A stretch of 64,000 bases of DNA from Dermacentor variabilis (GCF_050947875.1 NC_134569.1:38605277-38669276); one strand, 5' to 3'; positions 1 to 10,965 are shown, counted from the first letter of the stretch. Numbers and translations: made by a program. Notes: generated from the sequence alone by a model not told the origin.

Positions 1-201
1 CATCTCCTGTGTGACTGCCCCCCATACGAAGACGAGAGAAGTGCCCTTACGACAGCTTTGAGGCACTTAGACGACAGGCCTTTCACAGAGATCTTGTGCC
101 CATGGCCTCATGCGTCTGGTATATGCAAGGTCACCAAGGCGCTGCTGTGGTTCTTGAAATGCACCAGCCTGTATGCCCGCCTGTGGCTGACTCAGTGTTG
201 A
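1..201 (+). pseudogene. C-terminal end of an RNase H-type LINE (partial)
   Basis: The frame starting at base 1 is open for 66 codons and stops at 199..201; the element continues off the left edge. It reads HLLCDCPPY, then LDDRPFTEIL, then KALLWFLKCTSL. This is the arrangement I know from the extreme C-terminus of tick non-LTR retrotransposons of the I-like, RNase H-bearing kind: a Cys/His motif, then a helical tail ending a few residues before the stop. The tail is altered (WLTQC before the stop), and endonuclease, RT and RNase H lie outside the window. A related C-terminus with LNDRAFTEE and LVNILKTTGL occurs on the minus strand near 33.7-33.9 kb. Assignment to LINE is firm; clade is inference. 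Confidence 0.7.
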
Positions 202-410
202 ACTTTTGTGGGTATGACACTGCAAAGTGTGAACTTCTCTCTTCCTTATCCTCTTTCAATCCCCTTTCCCCCTTCTCCAGTGCAGGGTAGCCTACCGGGC
301 TCAGCCTGGTTAACCTCTCTGTCTTTCCCTTATGGCCTCTCTCTCTCTCTCTCCTTCTGAGACTGTCATCATCGGGGAGAAATACAATATGCAAAACTTG
401 GCCTGCATTC
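202..410 (+). mobile_element. LINE 3' UTR following the 1..201 fragment
   Basis: This pyrimidine-rich stretch directly follows the stop codon. It contains ACCGGGCTCAGCCTGGTTAA at 294..313 and a short CT run near 340..353, which fits the 3' UTR of the same LINE. No AATAAA or A-rich tail marks the end, so the right boundary is approximate. Confidence 0.45.
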
Positions 411-1519
411 AAGAAATAGTCATTAAACTAGAACGGTTTATAAGAGGAGAGGCCAGTCAAAAGTGATGTTAAATATAAAATCAGGTCAATGGCACACAAA
501 ATTTATGAACGAGAAGCTTTGTCAAGTGTATCCCTGAGTATTCAAACCTGGTTTAAAATTTTTGCGTCAAACCAAGATGGGGGCACATTTATGAGACAAG
601 ACAAAAGAAGACAAATTCTCGTCCCCTACAACTCCCTTTCCTATTCCTTTAATCGAACTGCCCCCACTGCGGGTAAAAAATTACAACGAAAACACTTTGC
701 AAAGCTCTGGGCTACCTGCAAGGCGTTCGTTTACACCTCCGAAAGGCATATCTACGAATAGCTTGTTGAGTGACTTTTGGAATTCTAAGCAAATTCGTAG
801 ACATTGAGGCGCTTTGAAACAACAGAAACAATGCGATGAATTGTGTAAGAGGACAACGTGTGTTGCAGACATGGTCGAGGTAAGAACAACTGATAATTAT
901 AATGTAGCGGCTCAGCTAAGGCAGCACAAGACACCAGAAAGGCAACGCCACCGGGCTGGTGGTTCCCAGATCATGAGTTATAACCTCCTTGTTTGCTGCA
1001 AGTGGTTCTGAACCGTAGATCCCCCCCCTCGCCTCTCCTGATATGACGTTGTATAAATGACTCTTTCTGCCATGTAATTGATGCAACTAACAGCAAAAGT
1101 AATCGACTGTCCTCACCGCTGTCATCCTGGCCGTCAAGGCCACCTGACTGAAACCAGCAATCAGTGAAAGCCTAGTACGGTTTCCTAAAAATTAGGTTTA
1201 CATTCCTCTGTTCTACCTTATCTTATCTCTCAGACAACTGCAACATATTATCTGTATACCATTTTCACCAGTCAAGAGCAGCTGCCATATATTGACATAA
1301 CAATAATAATCTGTGTTTACGTGCCTTTATGCAACAAACAGATACAAAAATACTCTTTTCCACTTCCAAATGTGGACACTGAGCTCATCAATGACTGCTT
1401 GGTATAAAGTTTTGCGTTTACCTTTCTTTGTAGAGTCGAGTATAGGGGACATTGTACTTGAACAATCGTCTTTGGCTAGCCGAAGAGCCGCTTCGACTTA
1501 GCCAAGAACGGCAGGTCTT
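411..1519. other. No recognisable gene
   Basis: Only short, overlapping, unrelated reading frames are present on both strands. I see no domain motif, no RNA gene and no clear repeat boundary. Base composition is ordinary AT-leaning intergenic DNA. Confidence 0.5.
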
Positions 1520-1740
1520 CAAGGTGAAGAAAGAGGGAGAGAGAAATGACATTTATTAGTACTAAAGGAACTAAAGCCCCAGTCCGGGTCTCCTGGTAGA
1601 CTCATGCCTCCCGTCCCAGGAGATTATTGACGTGATGCACCAGAAGGGGCCACCATAGTTTTTCAAACTTTCTTGAGGGAATGGTTCGCTTCTCCCATCT
1701 GCCGGGACGCTGGTTGTAAGGTAGTTTAGAAACTATAGGC
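1520..1740 (-). mobile_element. LINE 3' UTR fragment, minus strand
   Basis: Read on the minus strand, this carries a GC-rich stretch with CCCGGACTGGGGC, then TACTAATAAATG at about 1550..1561, then a CT-rich end (GAGAGAGA on the plus strand). A polyadenylation signal followed by pyrimidines at the edge is the 3' end typical of several tick LINE families here (compare 14333..14440 and 14812..15045). No coding part is recognisable upstream, so this is a heavily 5'-truncated copy. The right boundary is uncertain. Confidence 0.4.
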
Positions 1741-4700
1741 TTTCTGAATTGTTGGCAGGGAAGTTCCACAAGGATTGTTTATTTGATAGATTGGCCCTGC
1801 GTTTTTTGCAAGTGGGGGAGCCTGGGTCCCTGTTAATATAATGAGTACAGTCTGGTGTGAGTAATGTGTGTGTGCTTTTCGTATGATTGAGGCGTCCTCT
1901 CTCGAATTCGTATAGGATGGCGTACTGAAAAATGTTGATGCTTTCCTGCAAGACTTCAAAACATGTAGGCTTTCGTTTGGCTGTATCGTCCGCTCTTTTC
2001 TGAAGCACAGACAAACACTCTTCCTAAACCAGCCTGTCCTTACCTGCTACAGAATATCATTTCCGAGTATCCGCACTCTGCATTCACTGTGGTGCACTCC
2101 CAAATGCAAGACACGTCCTTTCGGAGTATACTCTTCCTCTCCATCCTCTCCCTAGCTACCCTCACCAGATTAAGGCAGCAAAGACACATGGTTTTCAGAA
2201 ATCTCAAGCCTATAGATTAACTAAGGTGAAACGGTAGATGAACACCCCTATGAACTACTCGGGGACATAAATTCAATCTAGAGCCAAGGTTTCAACAAGA
2301 GGCCAAAGGAAGGGTTATGTTCTAATCAAAATATTGCACCATTTTGGCCTTACTGGCACATTTTATCTAAAGCTTTGTGTGATGATCATTATGAAAGGAC
2401 ATCCTTAAAACACGCATGGAGGGAGTTTGCGTTTTTCAGAATGCTCGAAAGTTTGAGAAAAGAAATGCAAGTCGGCGTTTGAACATACAATAGATGGCGT
2501 CTAGCGTGATTCTAATATCCGTGGTTTCCCCGCAGAAGTCCTCGTTAGTAGCCCTGAAGTACAGAAATACCCAAGCGTCAACGAAAGCGCTGAGCGTGTC
2601 TCACCCTGAACTGTTGTCATTCTGTACCTCTCCAATCTAACATGATATAGCTCAAGCTACAGTTCACAAGATGTAGTGATTATAAAATGTACTAATTACA
2701 GCTGCTAGAAAGGCGATGCGCACAACCAGGACACCGCTACTGACTCTGAGACGTTAAATATGTACTTTAATTACTATTGCGTAATCTTTGGTCATTAACG
2801 AGCTTCAATTTGTATGCATCCATTTGTCTTTTTTGGCGCCGACACTTCGAGATAACGAGAGCACAATCACATTGCTACACTGTGACGCCATTTCTCAAGC
2901 GAACATCTACAGAGCATTGTGCATACTTAGCTCCCCTATCCACATATCGCTCTCCAGGATGTTTGAAGTGAAACTTCAAGGGAAACTCATGAAATTAAGT
3001 CAAACCAGCGAAACGTAAGCGAAACTAATTACGAGAATATTTAAAACAATGGGATAATTAAAATAATTCTTAATTTTATCTTCTAGATTTCTGCTGACTT
3101 ATGTTGCGTGTCATTCTGTAGGGGTCCTGCTTGCAAAATTCGCCCTCTTCTTCTTTTACAACGCGAGGCATTCAACTTATGTCAATTACATTATACGTAA
3201 TGAAGCATGTTTGCCTTCTCTTCAATCTCGTTTCCGATATTGACTGTTCAAACAATCTCCCGAGAGACGCACCGATAGCATTTGTTCATTCGTGAGCAGA
3301 ATCAGTGGTCCCGACTACGTTGTCCTCAAGTATATATATATATTTTTTTACAGAGGCTCTTGGAACCTTAACCTGTTCTACTCCGCGATGGGGGTGCTTC
3401 AGGTTTATCTTTCCTAATAATGCTAAACCTCTGACTATTCGATACCTAAACCGGGTGTTGGAAGACCAGCCCTGACAGTCACCAAATTAATACAGCGATT
3501 GCCACAAATGCTTTCGTAAGAAAAGAGAGGGCAGGCGTGGGTACCTTTTGTTCTTTCATCATCAAATTTGTCTTTTTCACTTCGGCTACTCCACTTGACA
3601 CCAATATTTGAGGCAGCGTTTCAAGGCGATAATCTCAGCATAACGAAATACGCCAATGACCATTTTTTTATCGGTTAGCGCGACTCCCGCCTTGTCGGTT
3701 TGTTCCCCTCTATTGATGCAAGGTTTCTCTCATGTTCGCTGTGAATTTCGTTTATCAATTTCACGAGACACGGGCCTTGAACTTTGGCAAGCGCGCCAGG
3801 CAATACGATCCTAACCTTAAGCAAGTCGGACGCACATGCGGTGGCCTTGTTTTAAAGGCCCGGCCCTCAGTGTTTCACTGTCTTCAGTGTGTGCTACTGT
3901 TGATCCTCGTTGATAAGGTGCGTATATGCATCCTATAAAAAGTGTGCACTGAAGGCATACATAGTAACAATTGCGTTTATTTCCACCCCCACCCCCCCAC
4001 ACCCCCGCTTCTCTTCACATGTGCGCGGAATTTTTACGAATTTTGATGTTCGCAGGTTGACACGGATGCTATTTACTTTTTCGAGTTAGACAAAGAGACT
4101 GTCATGCTAATGTTAGCAGTAATTTTTTTAGACATGGAAATGACTACTAATATTAATGTCATTTTTATTATATTTCTTAAAATTTTCATCATGGAGTTCA
4201 AGGAATTGGGCTCCTTTATTATAATTATTTATTATTAGTTATATTAGCCGTTCAATAAATTCTCTTTTATCTACATTTTTTTTTTCAGTTTATCTACTGC
4301 AGCCTGACTCACGGCTTAACTCCCGTGGCAGGTTGCGTCATATCACGTTAGGATCAACTGACCGACCAATTTGATAAGGCGATCGTGTTTCGTATGAGAG
4401 CCCGCTCCTGACGCAACAAATGAGTACAGACCCTGATGTATTGAAACAATGGGTGATGTTTAGCAGGTGCACTTGGGGGAATGGAGCCCATCGTGGCTCT
4501 GTTTTGCGTAGTAGCCTGGTTGATGTCTCTTCAATATGCCATTGACAGAGCGCCTCTTACGCTGCGCTATGCGTTGTGACGCAGTTAGCTTCGAACTTTA
4601 AGAGGAAACGCTGAGGCGAAACAACTGCCTACATGCCGTTGCAAGGCTGGATCCACGTCTAGATATAGCGAGAACAGGAGGAGAAATTCTTCAAGTCTGT

Positions 4701-4890
4701 TGATTTTTGTTTTTAGTTCACTCTGCAACGCCGCTACCTCCGAGGCCACCCTAAGGTACCATTTCCGGGGGATCACGGATCTGAATTTTTTCACACGGCG
4801 AACATATCCCTCAGACCTATTGTCTTAATTTCTTTCGTTTTATTACAGAATTTCTTTTACACCTTTCATTCTTATGGCGTCTTTTTTTTA
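1741..4890. other. No recognisable gene
   Basis: About 3.1 kb of AT-rich sequence with only short random reading frames. A small TA run lies near 3331..3341 and a poly-C-rich patch near 3985..4005. I see no transposon motif, SINE or RNA gene. Confidence 0.5.
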
Positions 4891-4897
4891 CTTCCAG

Positions 4898-5136
4898 GAA
4901 ACAGATTTATTGCAAAATCCCTTCCGGATACATCGATGCGATGGCTGCCTTTACTGATTAAGCTTATAAGTTCTCAACGAAGGCGAAGATTAATATTGCA
5001 CCTATGTAAAAAACAACGGCCTGTTTCATACCAAGTTATTAACCGCTTCCGAAAAAAAATAATTATTGAAGTAGAACATAGAGAAGGCGTACCCTGGAAT
5101 CCGAAGAAGATTGATCCGAGGGTTCTAATTATCTAA
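4898..5136 (+). other. Candidate 3'-terminal coding exon, unrecognised
   Basis: A pyrimidine-rich tract ending in TTACTTCCAG (4888..4897) looks like a 3' splice site. After it one frame (codons from 4900) is open for 78 codons to a TAA at 5134..5136. AATAAA follows at about 5164..5169. The product is basic, with RRRRLILHLCKKQRP in the middle and EGVPWNPKKIDPR near the end. I do not recognise the family. Acceptor, open frame, stop and polyadenylation signal are in the right order, but each is common by chance in AT-rich DNA and no upstream exon was identified. It could equally be a decayed transposon end. Confidence 0.15.
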
Positions 5137-5515
5137 TTGGCAGAACTGGCGCCTAGTGAAGCAATAAAAAATTGCATTCCCATTTTGGTTGGTGCACTTC
5201 CTCTCGATGGTGTAAGGAAGGCACTAAGAAAAAAACCTGCTTTGGCAAATAATGGTTAAAATAAAGTAATTAACGTTTTACCGCAAGGTTATGATTTGGA
5301 AAGTCGGTGAGAATTCATGCTGAAACGAGGTTAGAACAGCAAATAGGGACGGCAAAGATAGACACCCCAAGCAAACAAATCATTAGCACCCTCGCTTTCT
5401 CTCATTCGCTGTTTTGCACATGATTTAAAATTTATCCCTTCAGTATTGGTGAGGAGAACCCTTCCGCAGATGACCTGAACTAGTAATAATTCTCTCTCTT
5501 ACTTTCGTCAGCTAT

Positions 5516-5571
5516 GTCCTTCTCCTTCTCCTCCTCCTCCTCATCATCATCAGCAGCAGCAGCAGCAGCCG
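5516..5571. repeat. Compound triplet microsatellite (CTC/ATC/AGC)n
   Basis: Runs of CTC/TTC pass into CATCATCATCA and then CAGCAGCAGCAGCAG. On the minus strand it appears inside an 81-codon frame (5480..5725) as Ala, Asp and Glu runs. That frame has no recognisable domain and I do not call it a gene. Confidence 0.8.
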
Positions 5572-5985
5572 ATTGAAGTCTGCTGCCGCACCAACTCCTC
5601 TCACAGAGACCTCTAATAACACCGTTCCTAAACCAGCCGGGTCCATGCTGCCACTTTTCTAATCTGATCACTACAACTAATTCTCTGTCGCTTTCGACTA
5701 TGTCACTCTTTCTTTTGGTACTCATTCTGTTATTCCAGTAGACTGATAGTCATCTGTTCGACGCCCTAAAAAATTTATCCTGCTCCATTGCTTCATTTTA
5801 ATGCCAAAAATATCATTTGCTCTCCATTCGTTTTGCAAAAGGGGACAAGGCTACAACAGTCTGAATCGGACGGCGAACGCACCAGCTCTCTGGCTGCCGT
5901 CGTTCGCAGACAAATTAAACCAAGTGCACGTATGCAGCCGCGCATCTTGTGCCTCCAGAAACAGAAAAATGCATACGCAAGTGTA
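5572..5985. other. No recognisable gene
   Basis: Short overlapping frames only. The AATTCTCTGTCGCTTTCG stretch near 5680 loosely resembles AATTCTCTCTCTTACTTTCG near 5488, suggesting an old local duplication around the triplet microsatellite. Confidence 0.35.
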
Positions 5986-6090
5986 ATGCGGATTTCCCAT
6001 GTCACTGTTAATCCTCTTCGCAGCTATACCCGAGGGTCAGCAATCCTAGTTTTTTATCTCGTAATCATTGCGCTCTCTAGCTCACAATCG
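5986..6090 (+). other. Candidate signal-peptide exon, unrecognised
   Basis: From ATG at 5986 there are 35 codons before CAATCG|GTGAGTG at 6090/6091, a near-consensus 5' splice site in phase 0. The predicted segment has a polar, arginine-containing N-part, a hydrophobic core AILVFYLVIIALSSS, then SQS. This is the shape of a signal peptide or signal anchor. A CTCTTCGCAG acceptor-like site also lies at 6014..6023, so the segment could be an internal exon starting at 6024. Tick secreted proteins often have a short first exon encoding the signal peptide, but no downstream exon with a known fold was found and the upstream frame is open by chance to 5788. Treat as hypothetical. Confidence 0.2.
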
Positions 6091-6362
6091 GTGAGTGCCC
6101 ACGCGTTTTGTAACAGTGCTTTAGTAAGATCAGTAACGGTAACAAGATAAGCAACAGCATTGGCGCCTCATGTGAAACATAGGGGACTTTTTCTATTCAA
6201 GACATTTGTCTCCAGTGTATTTCCTATTCTTTTTTATTTTTAATGCCCGACAGTATTTGCGCAAATTTGTATGCACAGCATTTTTCTTCTTTCTTGTCTT
6301 CGTTTTTGCTAGTCAGATAAGCTCATTTAGTCAAAAGAAGGGATTTAGTTGCAAGTGATTAA

Positions 6363-6886
6363 AGCCTAAAACCCATGAGCGCGATTTTGTACGCGACAGC
6401 GACGAGCGACGGCTTCGAGCGACGGATCGGGCCGTCGCGTGAACAGATCGCTCGGTCTTGTTGCGCGATCGCTTGATTCTATAAATCTAGAATTCGTCGC
6501 TCGTCCCCCGGAAGTACTATGAGCGACTAGCCAATAGCGTGAAGCCGGAACTGGATGTACATAATTCAAGTACTTCCGACTGTCACACGGAACGTGCAAA
6601 CGATTGAATTTTTATACGTGCAAGGATACGAACCTACTGCAAGACTTTCAGAAATATTTTATGCTGCTTTTTACAGTAAAACACATGAACTTAAGTTAAT
6701 AAAGCACGTGTCACGCTAGTTTCGGTGCCTATATTGCTGCCCTCATACTGGCAACACTAAGGAGATGTCGCTCGAAGTAATCGCTCGCATGGGGTACAAA
6801 TGGTAGGCGACGAGCGAACGCGACAGCCATCTCCATCGCGTCGCTTGTCGCTGTCGCGTGCAAGATCGCTTGGATGGGGTTTATAC
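6363..6886. mobile_element. Non-autonomous DNA transposon (MITE) with long inverted termini
   Basis: The left end carries ACGCGACAGCGACGAGCGAC (6391..6410). The right end, read on the other strand, carries ACGCGACAGCGACAAGCGAC, with matching flanks running out to AAAACCCAT and AAACCCCAT. The inverted termini span roughly 45 bp with scattered mismatches. TTAA lies just outside each end (6359..6362 and 6887..6890), which could be the target duplication of a Kolobok- or piggyBac-type insertion. The 524-bp body has no transposase motif; the 77-codon minus frame inside it is a by-product of the GCGAC-rich termini. Family assignment is inference; the inverted structure is seen directly. Confidence 0.65.
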
Positions 6887-7059
6887 TTAAGCTAACGAGA
6901 CTCTCAGAAAACCTAGTTAGAATAGCCAACTCGTTTACGCCCCTAAACCGGTACCATTGTGCGAGTGCAAGACAATAACTTTGCAGCAATAGCTGGCAGA
7001 AATAAATCAATACTGGAGTTGAGCAACATCCCTATAGACTTAAGTAACGCAGGAAACTT

Positions 7060-7345
7060 GGGTGTACAGTTAATATTATTTGTTTTGTTACCATATATGC
7101 ACTTGACAGGAAATGAAAAGCGAGGAGCAAGCTAGCAACTACCAATGGAAGGGCCACAACGCCTGCCTTCTCTCCAGAAAGGAGGAGACAGAAACACAGA
7201 AATGGAATATAGAAAGATGGGGAAGAAACAGAAACGAATGCGCAAGATTACAAATGTCAAAGAATAAAGTAGGACACACACAGTACAGCTCAATATCGTT
7301 GCTGTGTTTCACGCATGTTCTCTTCTATTCGTCTGTTTCATGATG
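7060..7345 (-). mobile_element. LINE 3' UTR fragment related to the element at 21.6-23.9 kb
   Basis: The plus strand shares ordered blocks with 21718..21850: ACAGGAAA, AAGCGAGGAGCA, and AACACAGAAATGGA (7193..7206 against 21799..21812), followed by an A/G-rich stretch. In the 21.6 kb copy this segment is the minus-strand 3' UTR just before an (ATT)n tail. Here the equivalent tail position holds only TTAATATTATT at about 7070. It is therefore a short, 5'-truncated minus-strand copy. No coding sequence remains. Confidence 0.5.
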
Positions 7346-7514
7346 CGTATTCCGTCACGCAGGCATTTCATTGCATTGGTCGCTGAGTGACGACATTAAT
7401 GAACGCATTCACACCCGCATTAGCCGCATTAAAGTACGCGTTGAATAGCGCTCAAAAGGGTACGGGATATATGGACTTCTTGAGCAAGTTGATGTGGTTT
7501 ACTACGCATTGTTT

Positions 7515-8435
7515 TAACGCGACAGCGTTAAGGAGCTCATGTCGCAGAAAAGCCGGTGTCGTTGGCGTCGGCGGCGTTTGCCGTGAGCGAAAAATCCGAG
7601 AAGGCAATTCATAAGTAAAAACAACTTCAAGATGGGCTGGGTGAGAACCGAACAGGGTCTCCGGAGTGTGTGGCGGAGACGCTACCACTCATCCATGAGT
7701 TCGATGGTTCAAAGCGGGACAAAAGCGCCTCTAGTGAATGCGGTATTGGCTTAGAAACTTGCCGTAGAAAGTTATACTGCGGTCTATATCCGTAATTATG
7801 AGCATGTAAATTACAGAAGTCGCAGTTAAACAAGTAGCGAAGTACGTTTCCGCTACATTTCTTCTGCGCTTGGCGCACACGCAGAGCCATCCTGCGGCAA
7901 ACAGAGAAGACACCCTCTTCTCAATGTACGGCTCTGCCCCGACAGATGGCGCGCCACTCGCCCGCTTCTCCCCTTCGTCTGGTTTGACCGCACTGGGGCC
8001 GTGCGGGGACCAGTACGAGGATGACCCAATACCCTTGCGTTTGGTAAGTTTTCTCACTCTCTCCCCTTCCAACTTCCAACTTGCGTCACTCGAACCCTCG
8101 TGTTTAGGCGACGCGGCTCCTCTTTCCGCTCACAGCGAGATTCCTAGGTGCAGTGTCCGATGCGAGAGGCCTCTTACGTGGTCGCTGCGCCGTAGCGCGC
8201 CTGATGGGAAAGCATCCCCTGCGATGTGTGCCGTGCTGCTGGCGAGGAGTCATGCGTCTGCGTGGTGCTCCTGGAACAAATAATCAGAAAAAAGTTGTGC
8301 TGTGGACTTAGAAGTGTAGTATATGAAAACTATGTGTGACTGAAGAGCATGCCGAGCAAATGAGTGGGCGGTGCGAACGGGGTGCGATAGCGCTATCGCG
8401 TTCCACTTTTGAAGGCGAAGCTTAAGCGTCCTCCA
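7515..8435. mobile_element. Non-autonomous DNA element, copy 1 of a family seen twice
   Basis: The left end reads AACGCGACAGCGTTAAGGAG, then GTGTCGCAGAAAA and GTGAGCGAAAA. The right end reads CTATCGCGTTCCACTTTTGA, then AAGCTTAAGCGTCCTCCAA. The same end blocks, in the same order, flank a second element at 11701..12290. AACGCGACAGCG at the left and AACGCGATAGCG (reverse complement) at the right form a short inverted pair. The interior contains a GGTTCAAAGC stretch near 7707 and a 137-codon frame (7870..8283) with no known domain. It has no transposase and probably depends on a partner element. Exact ends and target duplication were not resolved. Confidence 0.5.
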
Positions 8436-8504
8436 ATTTTTTTTTCGACCGTAAATTTAGACGACTTTGTGCTTGCTTGCTTTTCTTCGTTTGCTTGTTG
8501 GCAT

Positions 8505-9893
8505 GCGTTCGTGCGTGCTTATGTGTGCGTGTGCATGAGTACGTGTATTTGTGTACATGTGTGTGCGTATTTGTGTACGTGCGGACATACGTGCATGTGT
8601 GTACCTATAGTTGTGTGCTTGTGTATGCGTGCGTCCGGTAGTGTGTGCGCGTTTACGTGTGCGTGTATTTGTATACGTGTGAACGTGTACGTGCGTAAAT
8701 ACGCGCCTGTGTGTGTGTACGTATAACTGTGGCCGTCTGTGTGCGTGCTTCCGGGTGTGCGTGCGTGCTTACGTGTGCGTGTGCGTGCGCACGTGTATTT
8801 GTGTGCACAAGAATGTGTGCACATGTGTGCATATGTGCATGTGTGTGTACTTATACGTGTTTGCGTGTGTGTGCCTGCATCCGGGCGTGCGTGCGTGCTT
8901 GCGTGTGCGTGTGCATGCTTACATGTATTCGTATGCATATGTGCGTGTACATGTGTTTGTGTACGTGCGTACGTGTACGTGCGCACATACGTGCGTGCCT
9001 GTATGTGCACATATACGTGTGTACGTGTGTGTGCGCGCTTCCGGGCAGGCGCGCTTACATGTGATGCGTACGCGTATTTGTGTGCATATATGTGCGTGCG
9101 CGTACTTGTATACGTGCGTACGTGTACGTGCGAACATACCTGCGTGTGTGTGCGCACGTATACGTCTGTACGTGTGTGTGCGTGCTTCCGGTCATGCGTG
9201 CTTACATGTGCGTGTGCATGCGTACGTGTACTTGTGTACCCACGTGTGTGTGTGCGTACTTGTATACGTGCGTACATACGTGCATGTGTGGTCATGTATA
9301 CGTGTGTGTGCGTGCTTGCGGGCGTGCGTGCGCGTTTACATGTGCGTGTGCATGCGTACGTGTATTTGTGTGCACACGTGTGTGTGTGCCTACTTGTATA
9401 CGTGCGTACGTGTAGGTGCGAACATACGTGCATGTGTGTGCGCACGTATACGTCTGTACGTGTGTGTGCGTGCTTCCGGGCGTGCGGGCTTACATGTGCG
9501 TGTGCATGCGTACATATACTTGTGTGGGCACGTGTGTGTGTGCGTACTTGTATACGTGCGTACGTGTACGTGCGTACATACGTGCGTCTGTGTGCACGTA
9601 TACGTGTATGCGTGTGTGTGCGTGCGTCCGGGCGTGCGTGTGTGCTTACCTGTGAGTGCGCATGCGTTCGCGCATTTCTGTGCACATGTGCGCATGTGTG
9701 CGTGCGTGCATGTACGTGCGCGTCCATCCATGTGATTGCGTGTGTGAGCACGTGTGCGTCGCGTGCGTGTGGGTGTGTATGTGTATGTGCTCGCGTGTGC
9801 GCACATGTGGGCACGTATGTGCGTGTGCGTACATGCGTGCACGCGCGAGCGCGTGCGTGCGGACTAGTGAGTGCGTGTGCCTGTGTCCTTGCC
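8505..9893. repeat. 1.4 kb TG/CG/CA-rich minisatellite with a higher-order period
   Basis: Almost the whole segment alternates purine and pyrimidine (TGTGCGTG, ACGTGTAC and similar). On top of this lies a longer unit: the cue GCTTCCGGGCG or a close variant recurs at about 8634, 8750, 8880, 9040, 9187, 9317, 9475 and 9627, so spacings run from 116 to 160 bp. Each unit continues with TTACATGTGCGTGTGCATGC and then TACTTGTATACGTGCGTACG, with drift. Long frames are open on both strands (for example 477 codons on minus), because the alphabet lacks stop codons. They encode only His/Thr/Ala or Cys/Val/Arg runs and are not genes. Confidence 0.9.
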
Positions 9894-9895
9894 TT

Positions 9896-10814
9896 TGCAT
9901 ATCTCATATTCCGCCCAAACACAATGTTACACCCAAAACAAACACACGCCAAAGCTTTCTTTCTGTGATTGCGGCGGTCTGTAGAATACGAGCCTAAACT
10001 CTGTGGGCAACTGTGTCAAAGTAAATGGATAACGAGCAATCTGAAACAATCTCCTCCCTTCCAAGAAAGCTCAGGCTGGTTCGTGCAATAAGAAATGTCC
10101 AAAAAAGGAGTGCACTGGAAGTTCTTGGAATCGAACTCTCTAGTCTGAGAAATATCTACCCTCCCCACCCCTCCAAGCTCCCGGGCCGGAACATCTCACT
10201 CTCTCTTTCTCTTTCCTGCAATTCAGTTTCTCCAGCGCCTGCGGCTACTGCATATGTTTGAAGGCAACTGAAAATATATTTATCCAGCTCTATATGTTGC
10301 TGGGCAACGCCAAAGGGCGTAAACAAGGGTGTTTGCAAACAGCACACGTTTTCTCAGAGTTAAACATGCCGGACTCGACATTTTTCAATAATATTCGCGC
10401 GCATGTGACAAAATGCCTAGCCTCATAACGCGTATATGCACCCGACTAACAGTTCTGTTCAACACACAAGCACGCTCGCTCGTCATGATACTCTCCGTCA
10501 GTTTCATCACAAAGGATTTCCTGGTAAGGAGTCTCCAGACAAGGATAAGCAATGCAGTCAATATACAGAGCTTTAAGGACATGGAACCTAGCAACAAAAG
10601 CACGAATTTCCTTTCTCTGAGTTGAAGCCCTCTCGTAGACGAAGATGGGTATTTCATACCTTGAGAAAGAAACTGAAATGTTTATTTTGAGTTTGTTTTG
10701 TGTTTAGGACACAAAATGTTTTGAAGCGAGTGTCGGTGCGCGAGGTGTCTCCCGTTTCGAGGGCAAACAGGAACGTGATATTCGTGCAGCAGAAGCTCGC
10801 TGCGTAATACTCAC
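9896..10814. other. No recognisable gene
   Basis: Mixed intergenic sequence after the minisatellite. A CT-rich patch lies at 10195..10215. Small overlapping frames occur on both strands at 10385..10657 with no recognisable motif. Confidence 0.45.
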
Positions 10815-10965
10815 GTTCGCCTGCAGCAATAAGCGTGTAAGAAGCAACAGGTGCCGCGAGGTCGAAGGGTCGACAGACGCTTTGCTTGTTATTCTCTGCG
10901 CGTATCCTCCGAAGTCTGTGGCGCCTATAGATTCTATATTCGGAAGCAAGTTCGCCGGATGCCAT
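10815..10965 (-). other. Candidate first coding exon, minus strand, unrecognised
   Basis: On the minus strand, AAAATGG (ATG at 10965..10963) opens a frame reading MASGELASEYRIYRRHRLRR and onward. It reaches GCGAAC|GTGAGTATT, a near-consensus 5' splice site at 10815/10814, after 151 nt (phase 1). The start context has A at -3 and G at +4. The product is basic and I do not recognise it. The frame stays open past the donor to 10654, so splicing is not forced. Evidence is limited to start context and donor; no acceptor exon was identified. Confidence 0.18.

Noticed and set aside
5480..5725. Minus frame ending in Ala, Asp and Glu runs that might be an acidic nuclear protein
   Set aside because: The runs are the triplet microsatellite, the rest matches nothing, and the start is not supported.
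7870..8283. 137-codon plus frame
   Set aside because: It lies inside a non-autonomous DNA element, is Pro/Ser/Ala-rich and shows no known fold.
8505..9893. Possible CRISPR-like or satellite array
   Set aside because: Units are continuous, drifting and without fixed repeats separated by unique spacers, so it is a minisatellite.
8519..9968. Very long frames on both strands (477 codons minus; 409 and 340 codons plus)
   Set aside because: They result from a TG/CG/CA-only sequence that cannot form stops in several frames. The products are His/Thr/Ala or Cys/Val/Arg runs with no domain.
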